64,000 nucleotides of DNA, taken from NCBI GenBank assembly GCA_910584825.1, contig CAJUCI010000008.1:42095-106094 (forward strand), in the 5' to 3' direction. The notes beneath the pieces were generated by a model. That model was not told the origin of the DNA. It did not search any database and saw only the letters and a list, made by a program, of their open reading frames with translations. Shown here piece after piece: positions 53,377-62,279 of this stretch (its first letter is position 1; every line of letters begins with the position of its first letter). Origin of the DNA: an uncultured Duncaniella sp. (lineage in GTDB: Bacteria > Bacteroidota > Bacteroidia > Bacteroidales > Muribaculaceae). A program made the translations under genes and the position numbers.

Positions 53377-54573
53377 TTATTGCTTGACGGGCTTCATGTT
53401 GGGGAGGAATGCGGCGACTATGCCGAGCAGTGGGAGCAGTGTGCTTACCTGGAATACAAACCGTATGCTCGTCATTTCGGCGAGCCAGCCGAAGAATGCC
53501 GCGCCGATGCCTCCGAGACCGAACGACAGGCCGAAGAAGAGTCCGGCTATGGTGCCGATGTGGGCCGGTTTAAGCTCGGTGGCGAATACAAGTATGGCCG
53601 AGAAGGCTGACGATATAATCAGCCCTACGAGCACGGCAAGTATGATTGTGGCATAGAATCCGGCATAGGGGAGGGCGAGCGCAAAGGGTGCCGCTCCGAG
53701 TATCGAGCACCATATCACATATTTGCGCCCGATTTTGTCGCCGACATATCCGCCGGCTATGATGCCGATGGCCGAGGCGGCGAGGAAGGCGAAGAGGCAG
53801 AGCTGGGCGTCGCGGATTGACACGCCGAATTTGTCAATCATGAAGAAGGTGAAATAGCTGGTCATGCTCGCGAGGAAAAACTGCTTGGAGAACGTGAGCA
53901 GAACGAGCACCGACATGGCGCGGTTGACCTGCCGGGGCGTGAGGCTGAACATCTGACGCGCTTTGGCCACCTGACTGACCATCTTGGCCACAATGAGCCG
54001 CTGATACCATCGGCCTACCCATGTCACCACCATCGCACCCAGTATGAGCGCAAAGGCAAACCACATCACCGCGCCCATGCCGTGAGGCAGCACTATGAGT
54101 GCGGCGAGCAGCGGGCCTATGGCCGAACCTCCGTTGCCCCCGACCTGGAATATCGACTGGGCCAGACCCTTGCGCGGTCCGGCGGCAAGCTGGGCCACAC
54201 GCGATGCCTCGGGGTGGAAGATTGACGAGCCGATGCCAACGACGGCCACCGAGGCGATAATCAGTGAGAAACTGCCCGAGTGGGCGAGCATGAAGAGTCC
54301 GATGAGCGATATGCACATGCCCACGGTGAGCGCGTAGGGGCTGGGACGGCGGTCAGCGTAGCGTCCGACAAACGGCTGAAGCACCGACGAGGTCATCTGA
54401 AATATGAATGTGATTATGCCTATTTGGGTGAACGTGAGTGCGAACTCTGACTTGAGCATCGGGTAAATCGACGGTATGACCGACTGCACGGCATCGTTGA
54501 GCAGATGGGCGATGCTGATGGCGAAGAGTATGGGAAATGTGGTCTTGGCGGTGTGTGACAATGCTGTGGACAT
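53377..54573 (-). CDS. MFS transporter, Fsr (fosmidomycin-resistance)-like
   Basis: A 398-residue major facilitator with 12 hydrophobic segments, an N-terminal SIAHLLNDAVQSVIPSIYPML and the loop motif GRYADRRPSPY, as in Fsr-type exporters. The start at 54573 (MSTALSHTAK) is preferred over the longer frame. It is downstream of the restriction endonuclease gene but appears unrelated to it. Confidence 0.85.
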   Translation of the reverse strand: MSTALSHTAKTTFPILFAISIAHLLNDAVQSVIPSIYPMLKSEFALTFTQIGIITFIFQMTSSVLQPFVGRYADRRPSPYALTVGMCISLIGLFMLAHSGSFSLIIASVAVVGIGSSIFHPEASRVAQLAAGPRKGLAQSIFQVGGNGGSAIGPLLAALIVLPHGMGAVMWFAFALILGAMVVTWVGRWYQRLIVAKMVSQVAKARQMFSLTPRQVNRAMSVLVLLTFSKQFFLASMTSYFTFFMIDKFGVSIRDAQLCLFAFLAASAIGIIAGGYVGDKIGRKYVIWCSILGAAPFALALPYAGFYATIILAVLVGLIISSAFSAILVFATELKPAHIGTIAGLFFGLSFGLGGIGAAFFGWLAEMTSIRFVFQVSTLLPLLGIVAAFLPNMKPVKQ

Positions 54574-54633
54574 GTTGCGTTGATGAGTTAAAACAGTATG
54601 TTCGTTACTAAAAAAGGACCAAGCCAACTATGC

Positions 54634-55743
54634 CTATTTCAATCTGATTTGCAGATTTAATTTAAAATACAACTTACCGTCCTTTTCTCGGTATAAGGAG
54701 GCATATCCGTGGCGACGTGTCTTTCCGCGTTCCAAATACGCGTTCTTGAAAAGGAAGTCTTCAAATCTGTTGCGGTCATAAAAATGGTAGCAAAGAATTT
54801 CACCGTTTTTCTTTACGACAAGATAACCTCCGTTAGCATCGAATTTGCCACTCCATTTCTTAGAGGGCATCATACCGAGAGCTGCAGATGTGAGAAGATG
54901 TTTGAGCTTGTATATGTACATTTCTTCCGCATCTTCTTCATCAAAGTGTAGCGGATTGGTTGTAGCAAGGGCTTTAGCCAATTCTTCGAACATACGTGCT
55001 CCTGTGTTGAATTGTTCGACAAGCAGTTGCGCAATGGTCGGGGCAAGGCCGAGGTCAATCATGTTGAGATTGCGACGGAACATATCGCTGTCCACATGGT
55101 CGAAAACGAGGTCTGCACCTTTCTTACGAATAGCGTCAATGCGATCAATTATTTTGCTGCGAGTATCAATATCGTTAATTGTCCGAATTTCTTCATCAGA
55201 AAAGTCATATCCTTCAATGCGATATGAGAAATTAGTGGCACCACTGGCATTAAGCAATGTTGAGTCACCTCCTAACTGCGATTTTATGCTGAAGCCCATA
55301 TTGTTATTCAACTTTGTGCGTTGGTCGTGCAACACAATGTGAATATCGGTTTTATCGGAAGAACTCGCTTTAAGTGAGGTACAGTATATCCTATCCATAA
55401 ATGCCTGTGTGCGGGCCACATGGAAGGAGCGAGCTCCCGCGGGCTTTTCAATAATAGCACTAAGAAGAGACTCTGCCTCGGCAAGAAATCTAGAAGCAGG
55501 TAGTCGCAACATTTCCTCTCCATCCGCAGTAGTTATAACTATATCAGCATCGTTGACGCGATAATCATATACGCCTTCTTTTTCTTGGCGTATAATCATA
55601 ATAATGGGATAAACTATATCTTTAATTTTTTCAAGGTCTTGGTCTCCTGCATATACTTTGCCTTCGCCAAGAAGTTTGAGAAGTGTATAGATTTCGCTCC
55701 ATTCTCCAACATTGCCGTTAATTTCTTTATATTCGTTGCTCAT
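54634..55743 (-). CDS. HpaII-family type II restriction endonuclease
   Basis: A 369-residue protein. It begins GEWSEIYTLLKLLGEGKVYAGDQ and contains SSSDKTDIHIVLHDQ and NNNMGFSIKSQLGGDSTLLNASGATNF, which match the HpaII-type endonuclease family as I recognise it, with a D...S-x-K-like catalytic area. HpaII cuts CCGG. Its ATG overlaps the stop of the C5 methyltransferase gene (ATGA), so enzyme and antidote are translationally linked. Low G+C and isolation among housekeeping genes suggest horizontal gain. Confidence 0.82.
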   Translation of the reverse strand: MSNEYKEINGNVGEWSEIYTLLKLLGEGKVYAGDQDLEKIKDIVYPIIMIIRQEKEGVYDYRVNDADIVITTADGEEMLRLPASRFLAEAESLLSAIIEKPAGARSFHVARTQAFMDRIYCTSLKASSSDKTDIHIVLHDQRTKLNNNMGFSIKSQLGGDSTLLNASGATNFSYRIEGYDFSDEEIRTINDIDTRSKIIDRIDAIRKKGADLVFDHVDSDMFRRNLNMIDLGLAPTIAQLLVEQFNTGARMFEELAKALATTNPLHFDEEDAEEMYIYKLKHLLTSAALGMMPSKKWSGKFDANGGYLVVKKNGEILCYHFYDRNRFEDFLFKNAYLERGKTRRHGYASLYREKDGKLYFKLNLQIRLK

Positions 55744-57122
55744 AAGGAGAGAATATTCTTGTCAGATAAAACTTTAAGTAATTGTTGAGCAGTAGCCTGA
55801 ATAGCCGGAACTGCTACTGAATTTCCGAATTGTTTGTAAGCCGAAGCGTCGGCAACAGGGATTTGGAACACGGGTGAGCCATCGTTATTATCATATACCG
55901 GATACCCTTGGAGAGCACCCCATTCGCGAGGGGTCATGCGTCGCCAACCGTCTTTATTATATTCGCCTTTGATACGCGTCGTCGGGGTCATGTCAGTTTG
56001 TCGGGTATCGATAACTATGTTTCGTTCCCGCCCCATACCACCGACAACAATGGCGTTCGCAACCTCGTTGTCTCCGACTATCGCATATCCGAAGCCGTTG
56101 CCTTTGCTTTCATGACGAGCCTTGTGGCGTTTCAGCGTATCGACATAGGTTGTTGATAGATAATATTTGGAAGGGACGGGGTCCTTTTCGCGAATGTCGA
56201 TAAAATGAGTGGTAACTTCCTTTTGCTCCGGATAAATAAAGTCTTCGGGTTTTATGCCGAGATCCTTACGGAAACCGACAATATAGATACGTTCTCGATG
56301 TTGAGGAACACCGAAATACATGGCGTTGACAATCTGAGGAGGAATAACGGTGTAACCGATCTCATCGAGAGTATTAAGGATTGTTTTAAGAGTCTTTCCT
56401 TTGTCGTGAATGGCAAGACCTTTCACATTTTCAAGGAAGAAAGCTTTCGGCTGTTTGCGACGAAGAATTTCTGCAACATCAAAGAACAGTGTACCTCTGG
56501 TCTCTTCAAAACCGAGGCGTTTACCGGCAAGTGAAAAAGCCTGACAAGGGAAGCCGGCGCATAGAATATCAAAGTTGTCTGGAATAAATCGTTTGGTCTG
56601 CTCTGATGTAATATCGCCAAAAGGAACTTCACCATAGTTGGCGAAGTAAGTTTTTTGAGCCTGAGCATCCCATTCGGAAGAGAAGACACATTGACCTCCG
56701 AGATTTTGGAAAGCCATACGGAAGCCACCGATGCCGGCAAACAAATCTATAAACGAGAATTTCGGTTTTTCGGGGCCGGGAAAAGGAACGAGTCTCAGGT
56801 CGTTAAATAGGGAGTACTGGAACGGATTTAACGGCTCGCAAGCTAAGGGACAATCAAGTTTCAGTTTATTCGGCAAAGAAGAATTGACCCATGCATCCAT
56901 AATCGCTTCAGCTTTTGCTTGGTATATACTGCCATGTGAATAATTCTTAAGCATAAGAGCATGGGTTACGATGGCTAATTGCACAGGAAATGGAATAACT
57001 GCCGGGTCTCCGTTTTCGTTAACTATACCGTCGTAACAAGTACGCTGATCGAATATTTGAACGGGACCACCTTTTTTGTAGCCCATATCCATCAGCGTGA
57101 AGGTCAGTCTGTCTTTGTTCAT
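55740..57122 (-). CDS. DNA (cytosine-5) methyltransferase
   Basis: A 460-residue C5 methyltransferase: motif I DLFAGIGG (126-133), motif IV GFPCQAFS (nucleophile C193), motif VI FFLENVKGL (ENV 231-233), motif VIII-like QHRERIYIVGF and a C-terminal GYP...QFGNSVAVP. An N-terminal extension of about 120 residues precedes motif I and has no recognised domain. It overlaps vsr upstream and the endonuclease gene downstream. CCGG methylation is inferred from the HpaII-like partner. Confidence 0.93.
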   Translation of the reverse strand: MNKDRLTFTLMDMGYKKGGPVQIFDQRTCYDGIVNENGDPAVIPFPVQLAIVTHALMLKNYSHGSIYQAKAEAIMDAWVNSSLPNKLKLDCPLACEPLNPFQYSLFNDLRLVPFPGPEKPKFSFIDLFAGIGGFRMAFQNLGGQCVFSSEWDAQAQKTYFANYGEVPFGDITSEQTKRFIPDNFDILCAGFPCQAFSLAGKRLGFEETRGTLFFDVAEILRRKQPKAFFLENVKGLAIHDKGKTLKTILNTLDEIGYTVIPPQIVNAMYFGVPQHRERIYIVGFRKDLGIKPEDFIYPEQKEVTTHFIDIREKDPVPSKYYLSTTYVDTLKRHKARHESKGNGFGYAIVGDNEVANAIVVGGMGRERNIVIDTRQTDMTPTTRIKGEYNKDGWRRMTPREWGALQGYPVYDNNDGSPVFQIPVADASAYKQFGNSVAVPAIQATAQQLLKVLSDKNILSL

Positions 57123-57535
57123 TTTTGAAGTTCCTTTATCAGATTGTTCAAAGTATGGTCTTTAGTCTTTGGTTTCAATTGGCACTGCCATATTTCAATA
57201 ACCCTCCATCCCAAAGTGTCCAGTTTGGCGTATGTGGATTTATCACGCTCGATATTTCCGGAAATTTTGGATAACCAAAAATCGCTGTTAGTTTCCGGAA
57301 TCGAAGCATACTTGCAATTGACATGACCATGCCAAAAGCAGCCGTTAATGAAAATGACAGTTTTGTATTTCGGAAGAACGATGTCAGGCTTTCCCGGCAA
57401 ATCTTTTCGATGCAATCGAAAACGGAAGCCATGTGCAAACAAAAAGCTACGCACCAAAACTTCCGGTTTGGTGTTTTTGCTTTTAATATGTGACATACAC
57501 TTCTTACGCTGTTCTTTCGATAAAACATCAGCCAT
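57119..57535 (-). CDS. vsr: Very short patch repair endonuclease
   Basis: Vsr nicks beside T:G mismatches arising from deamination of 5-methylcytosine. The 138-residue protein begins MADVLSKEQRKKCMSHIKSKNTKPE and has FRLHRKDLPGKPDIVLPKYKTV and INGCFWHGH, the family catalytic region. It is the first gene of the three-gene operon, followed by a 4-bp overlap with the methyltransferase gene. Confidence 0.95.
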   Translation of the reverse strand: MADVLSKEQRKKCMSHIKSKNTKPEVLVRSFLFAHGFRFRLHRKDLPGKPDIVLPKYKTVIFINGCFWHGHVNCKYASIPETNSDFWLSKISGNIERDKSTYAKLDTLGWRVIEIWQCQLKPKTKDHTLNNLIKELQK

Positions 57536-57842
57536 ATAAATCAAGGAATTCCCAAGTAGGCTGACAGGCGACCAAACCTTTGCGTCTACAAGGGAGCACC
57601 GTTATATTGTATTATAAGATTGCTCTTACATTATGTGTGGCCTTTGTCAGCGAAACGCTTTAGTCTGCAAAGTTAGTGATAATTTCGTAAATTAAGGCTG
57701 TTGCAATAAGGCTTATTTATGGTGTATTTATGGTATGGTAGTTTAAAACTCTTCATAAAAACTGTTTATAGAGCAAACTCAAAAGCACAACAGCCTAATC
57801 AATGGTCAGCAACATCATGAATCATTTGAAAACATAGGGCAA
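57536..57842. other. Region upstream of the restriction-modification operon
   Basis: There is no gene. A minus-strand TAACTTTG box (57675-57668), 133 bases before vsr, may be the operon promoter. No convincing C-box-like operator was seen. Confidence 0.5.
57694..57796. repeat. Short inverted-repeat-bounded segment, possible MITE or IS remnant
   Basis: AGGCTGTTG at the left and CAACAGCCT at the right bound about 103 A+T-rich bases with no ORF. Similar ends occur in insertion sequences (inference). Confidence 0.4.
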
Positions 57843-58352
57843 TTAAAACAGTGTGTTGCTTTCGAGCCGGAGGAGGTAGCGTTTGGTCTCGAGGCCGCCT
57901 CCGTAGCCGGTGAGCGAGCCGTCGCTGCCGATGACGCGGTGGCACGGGGCGAATATGGATATGGCGTTGGCTCCGTTGGCGTTAGCCACGGCGCGGACTG
58001 ATGTCGGTGTGCCAAGCATGGCGGCCAGTCTGCCGTAGGACACGGTGGTGCCGTAGGGGATGGACATAAGTCCCTGCCACACCTTCATCTGAAAGTCGCT
58101 GCCGGCAAACAGCAGGGGGATGTCAAACGCTGTGCGCTCGCGGGCAAAGTATTCGTTGAGCTGGTCTGAGGCCCGGGCGATGGTGTCGGTCATGCCCGGC
58201 TCGACGGCCGCATGCAGCAGACGGCATAGGCGCGAGCGCACGGCATCGCCGGGCTTTCCGGCGGTCCAGTCGCACAGGCACAGGCGGTCGCCATAGGAGC
58301 CTAAAGTCAGTTCACCGCATGGCGATGAGTATGTGTGTACAATGATATTCAC
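57843..58352 (-). CDS. ogt: Methylated-DNA-protein-cysteine methyltransferase
   Basis: Ogt removes alkyl groups from O6-alkylguanine by suicide transfer to its own Cys. The 169-residue protein has the active site APCHRVIGSDGSLTGYGGG (C137), the DNA-binding YGRLAAMLGTPTSVRAV and the N-terminal SSPCGELTLG strand. No Ada regulatory domain is present. Confidence 0.95.
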   Translation of the reverse strand: MNIIVHTYSSPCGELTLGSYGDRLCLCDWTAGKPGDAVRSRLCRLLHAAVEPGMTDTIARASDQLNEYFARERTAFDIPLLFAGSDFQMKVWQGLMSIPYGTTVSYGRLAAMLGTPTSVRAVANANGANAISIFAPCHRVIGSDGSLTGYGGGLETKRYLLRLESNTLF

Positions 58353-58369
58353 AAAAAAATAGTTTTGTC

Positions 58370-58389
58370 TCGCGACATTATCGCACCTT
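58370..58389 (+). promoter_or_regulatory. Operator-like 20-mer, copy B
   Basis: TCGCGACATTATCGCACCTT is identical to the sequence at 8062-8081 and also lies exactly 19 nt before a TAACTTTG box. On the other strand it is upstream of ogt. Confidence 0.6.
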
Positions 58390-58408
58390 ATGCGGGGATT
58401 TCCGGCAG

Positions 58409-58416
58409 TAACTTTG
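58409..58416 (+). promoter_or_regulatory. Orphan -7 box TAACTTTG
   Basis: The match continues past the box (TAACTTTGYGGTGT, as at the ATPase promoter), but the only + strand sequence downstream is antisense to the 3' end of the ABC-F gene. It could drive an antisense RNA or be a relic of a lost gene copy. Confidence 0.45.
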
Positions 58417-58441
58417 CGGTGTGGATAAAAACAGATAACGG

Positions 58442-60427
58442 TTATGAAAAATTCTCAAATTCAAGCGATGCAAGTTCCCATAACGACATGGCATTCTCAA
58501 GCTGACGTGTGGCCGCGGCGTGGCGGTCATATATGTCGGCGGGGGGATTGCCGGCCGAGATTATGGCCTCGATGTCGGCAACCTCTTGCTCCATGCGGGC
58601 CACTTCGGCCTCGGCCTCCTCGACTTTCTTGCGGGCCTTGCGAACGAGCTTTTCATGCTCGCGCTGCTCGGCATACGACAGCTTGCGGGCTGCGGCGGGC
58701 GATTCGGCCGGAGTGTCGGTTTTGGCTGAGGGTTGAGGTTTCGGGGCCTGTTTCGGGGTTTCGGTCTGCCGGGGCTGTTGCGCTTTGGGGGCGTTGCGCT
58801 CCAGCTCGGCGAGCGATGCGATTTTTTTCTTCTCGAGAAACTCGTATATGCCGCCGAGGCATTCCCTTACCTGTCCGCCGCCAAACTCGTAGACCTTCTC
58901 GACAAGTCCGTCAAGAAACTCGCGGTCGTGGCTCACCACTATTACCGTGCCGTCAAACTCCTTGATGGCGTTCTTGAGTATGTCCTTGGTCCTCATGTCG
59001 AGATGGTTGGTCGGCTCGTCGAGTATGAGCAGATTGACCGGCTCGAGCAGCAGCCGTATCATGGCAAGGCGTGTCTTTTCGCCGCCTGAGAGTACCTTGA
59101 CTTTTTTATCCGAAGCCTCGCCGCCAAACATGAATGCGCCGAGGATGTCGCGTATCTTTGTGCGGATGTCGCCGACGGCCACGCGGTCGATGGTGTCGAA
59201 CACGGTAATTTCGCCGTCCAGGAGTTGGGCCTGGTTTTGGGCGAAGTAGCCGATTTTGACGTTGTGGCCGATTTTGAGCATGCCGGTGAAGGGTATCTCG
59301 TTCATTATGCACTTGACGAGCGTGGATTTGCCCTCGCCGTTCTTGCCGACGAAGGCCACTTTCTCGCCGCGCTTGATGGTGAACGTGGCGTGGTCAAACA
59401 CCTGGTGCTCGCCGTAGGCTTTGCCTACGTTGTCGGCTATGACGGGATAGTCGCCCGAGCGCGGGGCCGGGGGGAATTTGAGGTTGAGGTGTGAGGTGTC
59501 GACCTCGTCGACCTCGATGCGGTCAATCTTGGCCAACTGCTTGATGCGGCTCTGCACCTGCACGCTCTTGGTGGCTTTGTAGCGGAAGCGTTCGATGAAG
59601 TCCTCGGTGTCCTTAATCATCTTCTGCTGGTTCTGGAAGGCGCGCATCTGCTGTTCGAGCCTCTCCTGGCGCAGGACTACGTATTTGGAGTAGTTGACCG
59701 AGTAGTCATATATCTTGCCGAGCGAAATCTCAATGGTGCGGTTGGTTACGTTGTCGATGAAGGCGCGGTCGTGGCTCACGAGCACTACGGCGTTGGCCTT
59801 GGTTATGAGGAAGTTTTCGAGCCATTGTATCGACTCGATGTCGAGGTGGTTGGTTGGCTCGTCGAGCAGGAGCACGTCGGGGCGTGTGAGCAGTAGTTTG
59901 GCCAGCTCGATGCGCATGCGCCAGCCGCCCGAAAATTCGGCTGTGGGGCGGTTGAAGTCATCGCGAACGAATCCGAGACCCAGAAGTGTCTTCTCCATCT
60001 CGGCCTCACAGTTTTCGCTCTCCTCCATGGCTATGCGGTCAGAGAGGGTGGTCATGGTGTCGATAAGCTCCTGATAGGCGGCCGACTCGTAGTCGGTGCG
60101 TTCGGCCAGTTCGGCACTCAGGCGGTCATAGCGTTCGTGCATCTCGTGGATGTGGCTGAATGCGGTGCGCACCTCCTCGACCACCGTGGCGGTGTCGTTG
60201 ATGGTCATGTGCTGGGGCAGATAGCCGATGGTGGTGTCGTGTGGGATGGCCACGCTGCCTGAGGTCGGTTTCTGCAATCCGGCAATGATTTTGAGCATCG
60301 TGGATTTGCCCGCACCGTTCTTGCCGACGAGGGCTATCTTGTCCTTGCGGTTGATGATGTAGGAAGTGTTGTCAAACAGGCATTTGGCGGAAAATTCCAC
60401 CTTGAGATTGTTGATGGAGATGCTCAT
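58442..60427 (-). CDS. ABC-F family ATPase
   Basis: A 661-residue soluble protein with two ABC cassettes (Walker A GKNGAGKST and GKNGEGKST; signatures FSGGWRMRI and LSGGEKTRL; Walker B LLLDEPTNHLD and LILDEPTNHLD), an inter-domain linker and a C-terminal Pro/Gln/Ala-rich stretch leading into a coiled coil (about 590-640), as in Uup/YheS. Such proteins act on ribosomes or DNA. No membrane domain is present. Confidence 0.93.
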   Translation of the reverse strand: MSISINNLKVEFSAKCLFDNTSYIINRKDKIALVGKNGAGKSTMLKIIAGLQKPTSGSVAIPHDTTIGYLPQHMTINDTATVVEEVRTAFSHIHEMHERYDRLSAELAERTDYESAAYQELIDTMTTLSDRIAMEESENCEAEMEKTLLGLGFVRDDFNRPTAEFSGGWRMRIELAKLLLTRPDVLLLDEPTNHLDIESIQWLENFLITKANAVVLVSHDRAFIDNVTNRTIEISLGKIYDYSVNYSKYVVLRQERLEQQMRAFQNQQKMIKDTEDFIERFRYKATKSVQVQSRIKQLAKIDRIEVDEVDTSHLNLKFPPAPRSGDYPVIADNVGKAYGEHQVFDHATFTIKRGEKVAFVGKNGEGKSTLVKCIMNEIPFTGMLKIGHNVKIGYFAQNQAQLLDGEITVFDTIDRVAVGDIRTKIRDILGAFMFGGEASDKKVKVLSGGEKTRLAMIRLLLEPVNLLILDEPTNHLDMRTKDILKNAIKEFDGTVIVVSHDREFLDGLVEKVYEFGGGQVRECLGGIYEFLEKKKIASLAELERNAPKAQQPRQTETPKQAPKPQPSAKTDTPAESPAAARKLSYAEQREHEKLVRKARKKVEEAEAEVARMEQEVADIEAIISAGNPPADIYDRHAAATRQLENAMSLWELASLEFENFS

Positions 60428-60487
60428 TCTGGACTTTGCAAATTGTTTTGGAGTGCAAAATTACTCAAAATCTGCGATATGTCAGCG

Positions 60488-61783
60488 TTATTTGAGCTGA
60501 ATAATGTCGGTCCAGCGGGTTGTCGGGTTGGGTGTGCGGTTGTTGTGGCGCATGATGTCGGCAAAACTCTTTCCGCTCATGTGTGCGCCGTCAGGATGGT
60601 AATACTGGGCGACCGACATGATGGTGTCGCGCCCGTAGATGCGGTTGAGGCTGTCGAGCGTCACGTCGAGGCGGTGCATCTTCTCGGCCCTCTCGGGTGA
60701 GTATTCAAAGAGGTCGGGCTGGATGCCTTCGTGGCCGTGAAGGCCCATCATCATCACTCCGGCGCGCTTGTATTGATACTCGGGGCGGTAAATCATCTCA
60801 AGGATTCGCACGGCTGTGCCGATGATTTCGACGGCTGAGTCGGTGGGCGTTGCCAGTGTCAGGTCCATGCTCTTGCCGTATTGCGGGAGGTCGTCGCGAA
60901 ATCGGTTGGTGACGATGAACACCCCCACGATGGAAGTCACCGAGCCTTGACGGCGCAGTTTCTCGGCGCAGCGGGCGGCGAAGTTGGCAACATGGGTGCG
61001 GAGGGTGTGGAGGTCGCTCACCATGCTCTCGAAGCTGCGGCTGGTGAGTATGCTCTTCTTGGCGGCCATCTCCTCGTCGGGGATGCAGTCATGGCCGTTA
61101 AGCTCGCGCCATGTGCGCTGGACGGTGATGTTGTAGCGCGATGTGACCCACTCCTCTGATTTTCCGGCAAAGTCGGCGGCTGTGGCTATGGCGCGTTTCT
61201 CGAGGCTCGCCCGCAGTTTGCGGCCTATGCCCCATATGTCTCCTATGCTTGTGAGCGATAGGGCTTTGGCGCGTTTGACGTCGTCGGTGATTACGCAGCA
61301 GCCTTTGTAGCCGGGATATTTTTTTGCGAAGTTTACGGCGGCCTTGGCCAGCGTTTTGGTCGGAGCTATGCCGATGCTTACGGGCATGCCGGTGGCCTTG
61401 CGTATGAGACGCACGAGCGATTCGCCCCAGTGCTTGACGGTGGCGTCATCTTGCGGCGGGAGCATGCAGAAGGCCTCGTCGACCGAGTAGCGGAAGAATG
61501 TGGGCGCGCTTTTGCGTATGAGGCTCATGACGCGGCGGGTCATGTCGGAATACAGCTCATAGTTTGACGAGAATGCCGTCACGGCGTCCTCACCGTGTAT
61601 GGCCCGCATGCGGTAGTAGGGGGTACCCATCTTGATGCCCAAGGCTTTGGCCTCGCGGCTGCGCGCCACGACACAGCCGTCGTTGTTGGAGAGCACGACC
61701 ACGGGCCGCCCTTCGAGGTCGGGGCGGAACACGCGTTCGCAGCTCACGAAGCAGTTGTCACAGTCGCAGATGGCGTAGAGCAT
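60488..61783 (-). CDS. umuC: Y-family DNA polymerase, UmuC
   Basis: UmuC is the catalytic subunit of translesion polymerase V. The 431-residue protein starts MLYAICDCDNCFVSCERVF (metal-binding Asp residues), has VVVLSNNDGCVVARS and the catalytic FRYSVDEAFC, helix-hairpin-helix SIGDIWGIGRKL and a little-finger domain. It lies 27 bp downstream of umuD. Confidence 0.94.
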   Translation of the reverse strand: MLYAICDCDNCFVSCERVFRPDLEGRPVVVLSNNDGCVVARSREAKALGIKMGTPYYRMRAIHGEDAVTAFSSNYELYSDMTRRVMSLIRKSAPTFFRYSVDEAFCMLPPQDDATVKHWGESLVRLIRKATGMPVSIGIAPTKTLAKAAVNFAKKYPGYKGCCVITDDVKRAKALSLTSIGDIWGIGRKLRASLEKRAIATAADFAGKSEEWVTSRYNITVQRTWRELNGHDCIPDEEMAAKKSILTSRSFESMVSDLHTLRTHVANFAARCAEKLRRQGSVTSIVGVFIVTNRFRDDLPQYGKSMDLTLATPTDSAVEIIGTAVRILEMIYRPEYQYKRAGVMMMGLHGHEGIQPDLFEYSPERAEKMHRLDVTLDSLNRIYGRDTIMSVAQYYHPDGAHMSGKSFADIMRHNNRTPNPTTRWTDIIQLK

Positions 61784-61810
61784 CGGGGGGATGGTGAGGG
61801 TGGGGCGGAG

Positions 61811-62248
61811 TTATTTTTTCCACTTCTTGATGGTCCATATCACCACGCCCCACACCTTGAAGTCATCGTCGTTGTTGATGCGTATAGGCTCGAATGCCCG
61901 GTTGGCGGGGCGCAGGAGTATGTAGCCGTCGGGCACATGCGTGGTGTCGAGATACTTGATGGTGAACTCGTCGTTGATGTATGCCACCACGATGTCGCCG
62001 TCCGAGGCTTCGGCCAGTCGGTCTATCACGGCTATGTCGCCGTCGCATATGCCGGCGTCAATCATCGAGTCGCCGTAGACGCGTCCGTAGAATGTCGCCT
62101 CGGGGTGGCGTATGAGGTCGCGGTTGAAGTCTATCGACTCGTTGGCACACCCCTCGCCCGGACTCGGGAAGCCGGCACGGATGGCATTGGCATACGGTAG
62201 GGTGAGGATGTCGTTGAAGTCTCCCTCGACTATCTTGATGTATTCCAT
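61811..62248 (-). CDS. umuD: UmuD, LexA-like self-cleaving subunit
   Basis: A 145-residue S24 peptidase-like protein processed to UmuD' to activate UmuC. The cleavage site is A25-G26 (RAGFPSPGEG), the nucleophile S61 (GDSM) and the general base K98 (FTIKYL). The start at 62248 (MEYIKIVEG) is chosen because the longer frame adds a non-conserved basic stretch that reaches into rsgA. No LexA box was recognised upstream. Confidence 0.92.
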   Translation of the reverse strand: MEYIKIVEGDFNDILTLPYANAIRAGFPSPGEGCANESIDFNRDLIRHPEATFYGRVYGDSMIDAGICDGDIAVIDRLAEASDGDIVVAYINDEFTIKYLDTTHVPDGYILLRPANRAFEPIRINNDDDFKVWGVVIWTIKKWKK

Positions 62249-62279
62249 GATTGGCAGTTTGCGTGGGGTAGGGAGGAGG

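Noticed and set aside
58444..58965. 173-codon plus-strand ORF just after the orphan TAACTTTG box
   Set aside because: Tempting because a promoter precedes it, but it is antisense to the conserved ABC-F C-terminus and is Arg/Pro/Cys-rich shadow sequence.
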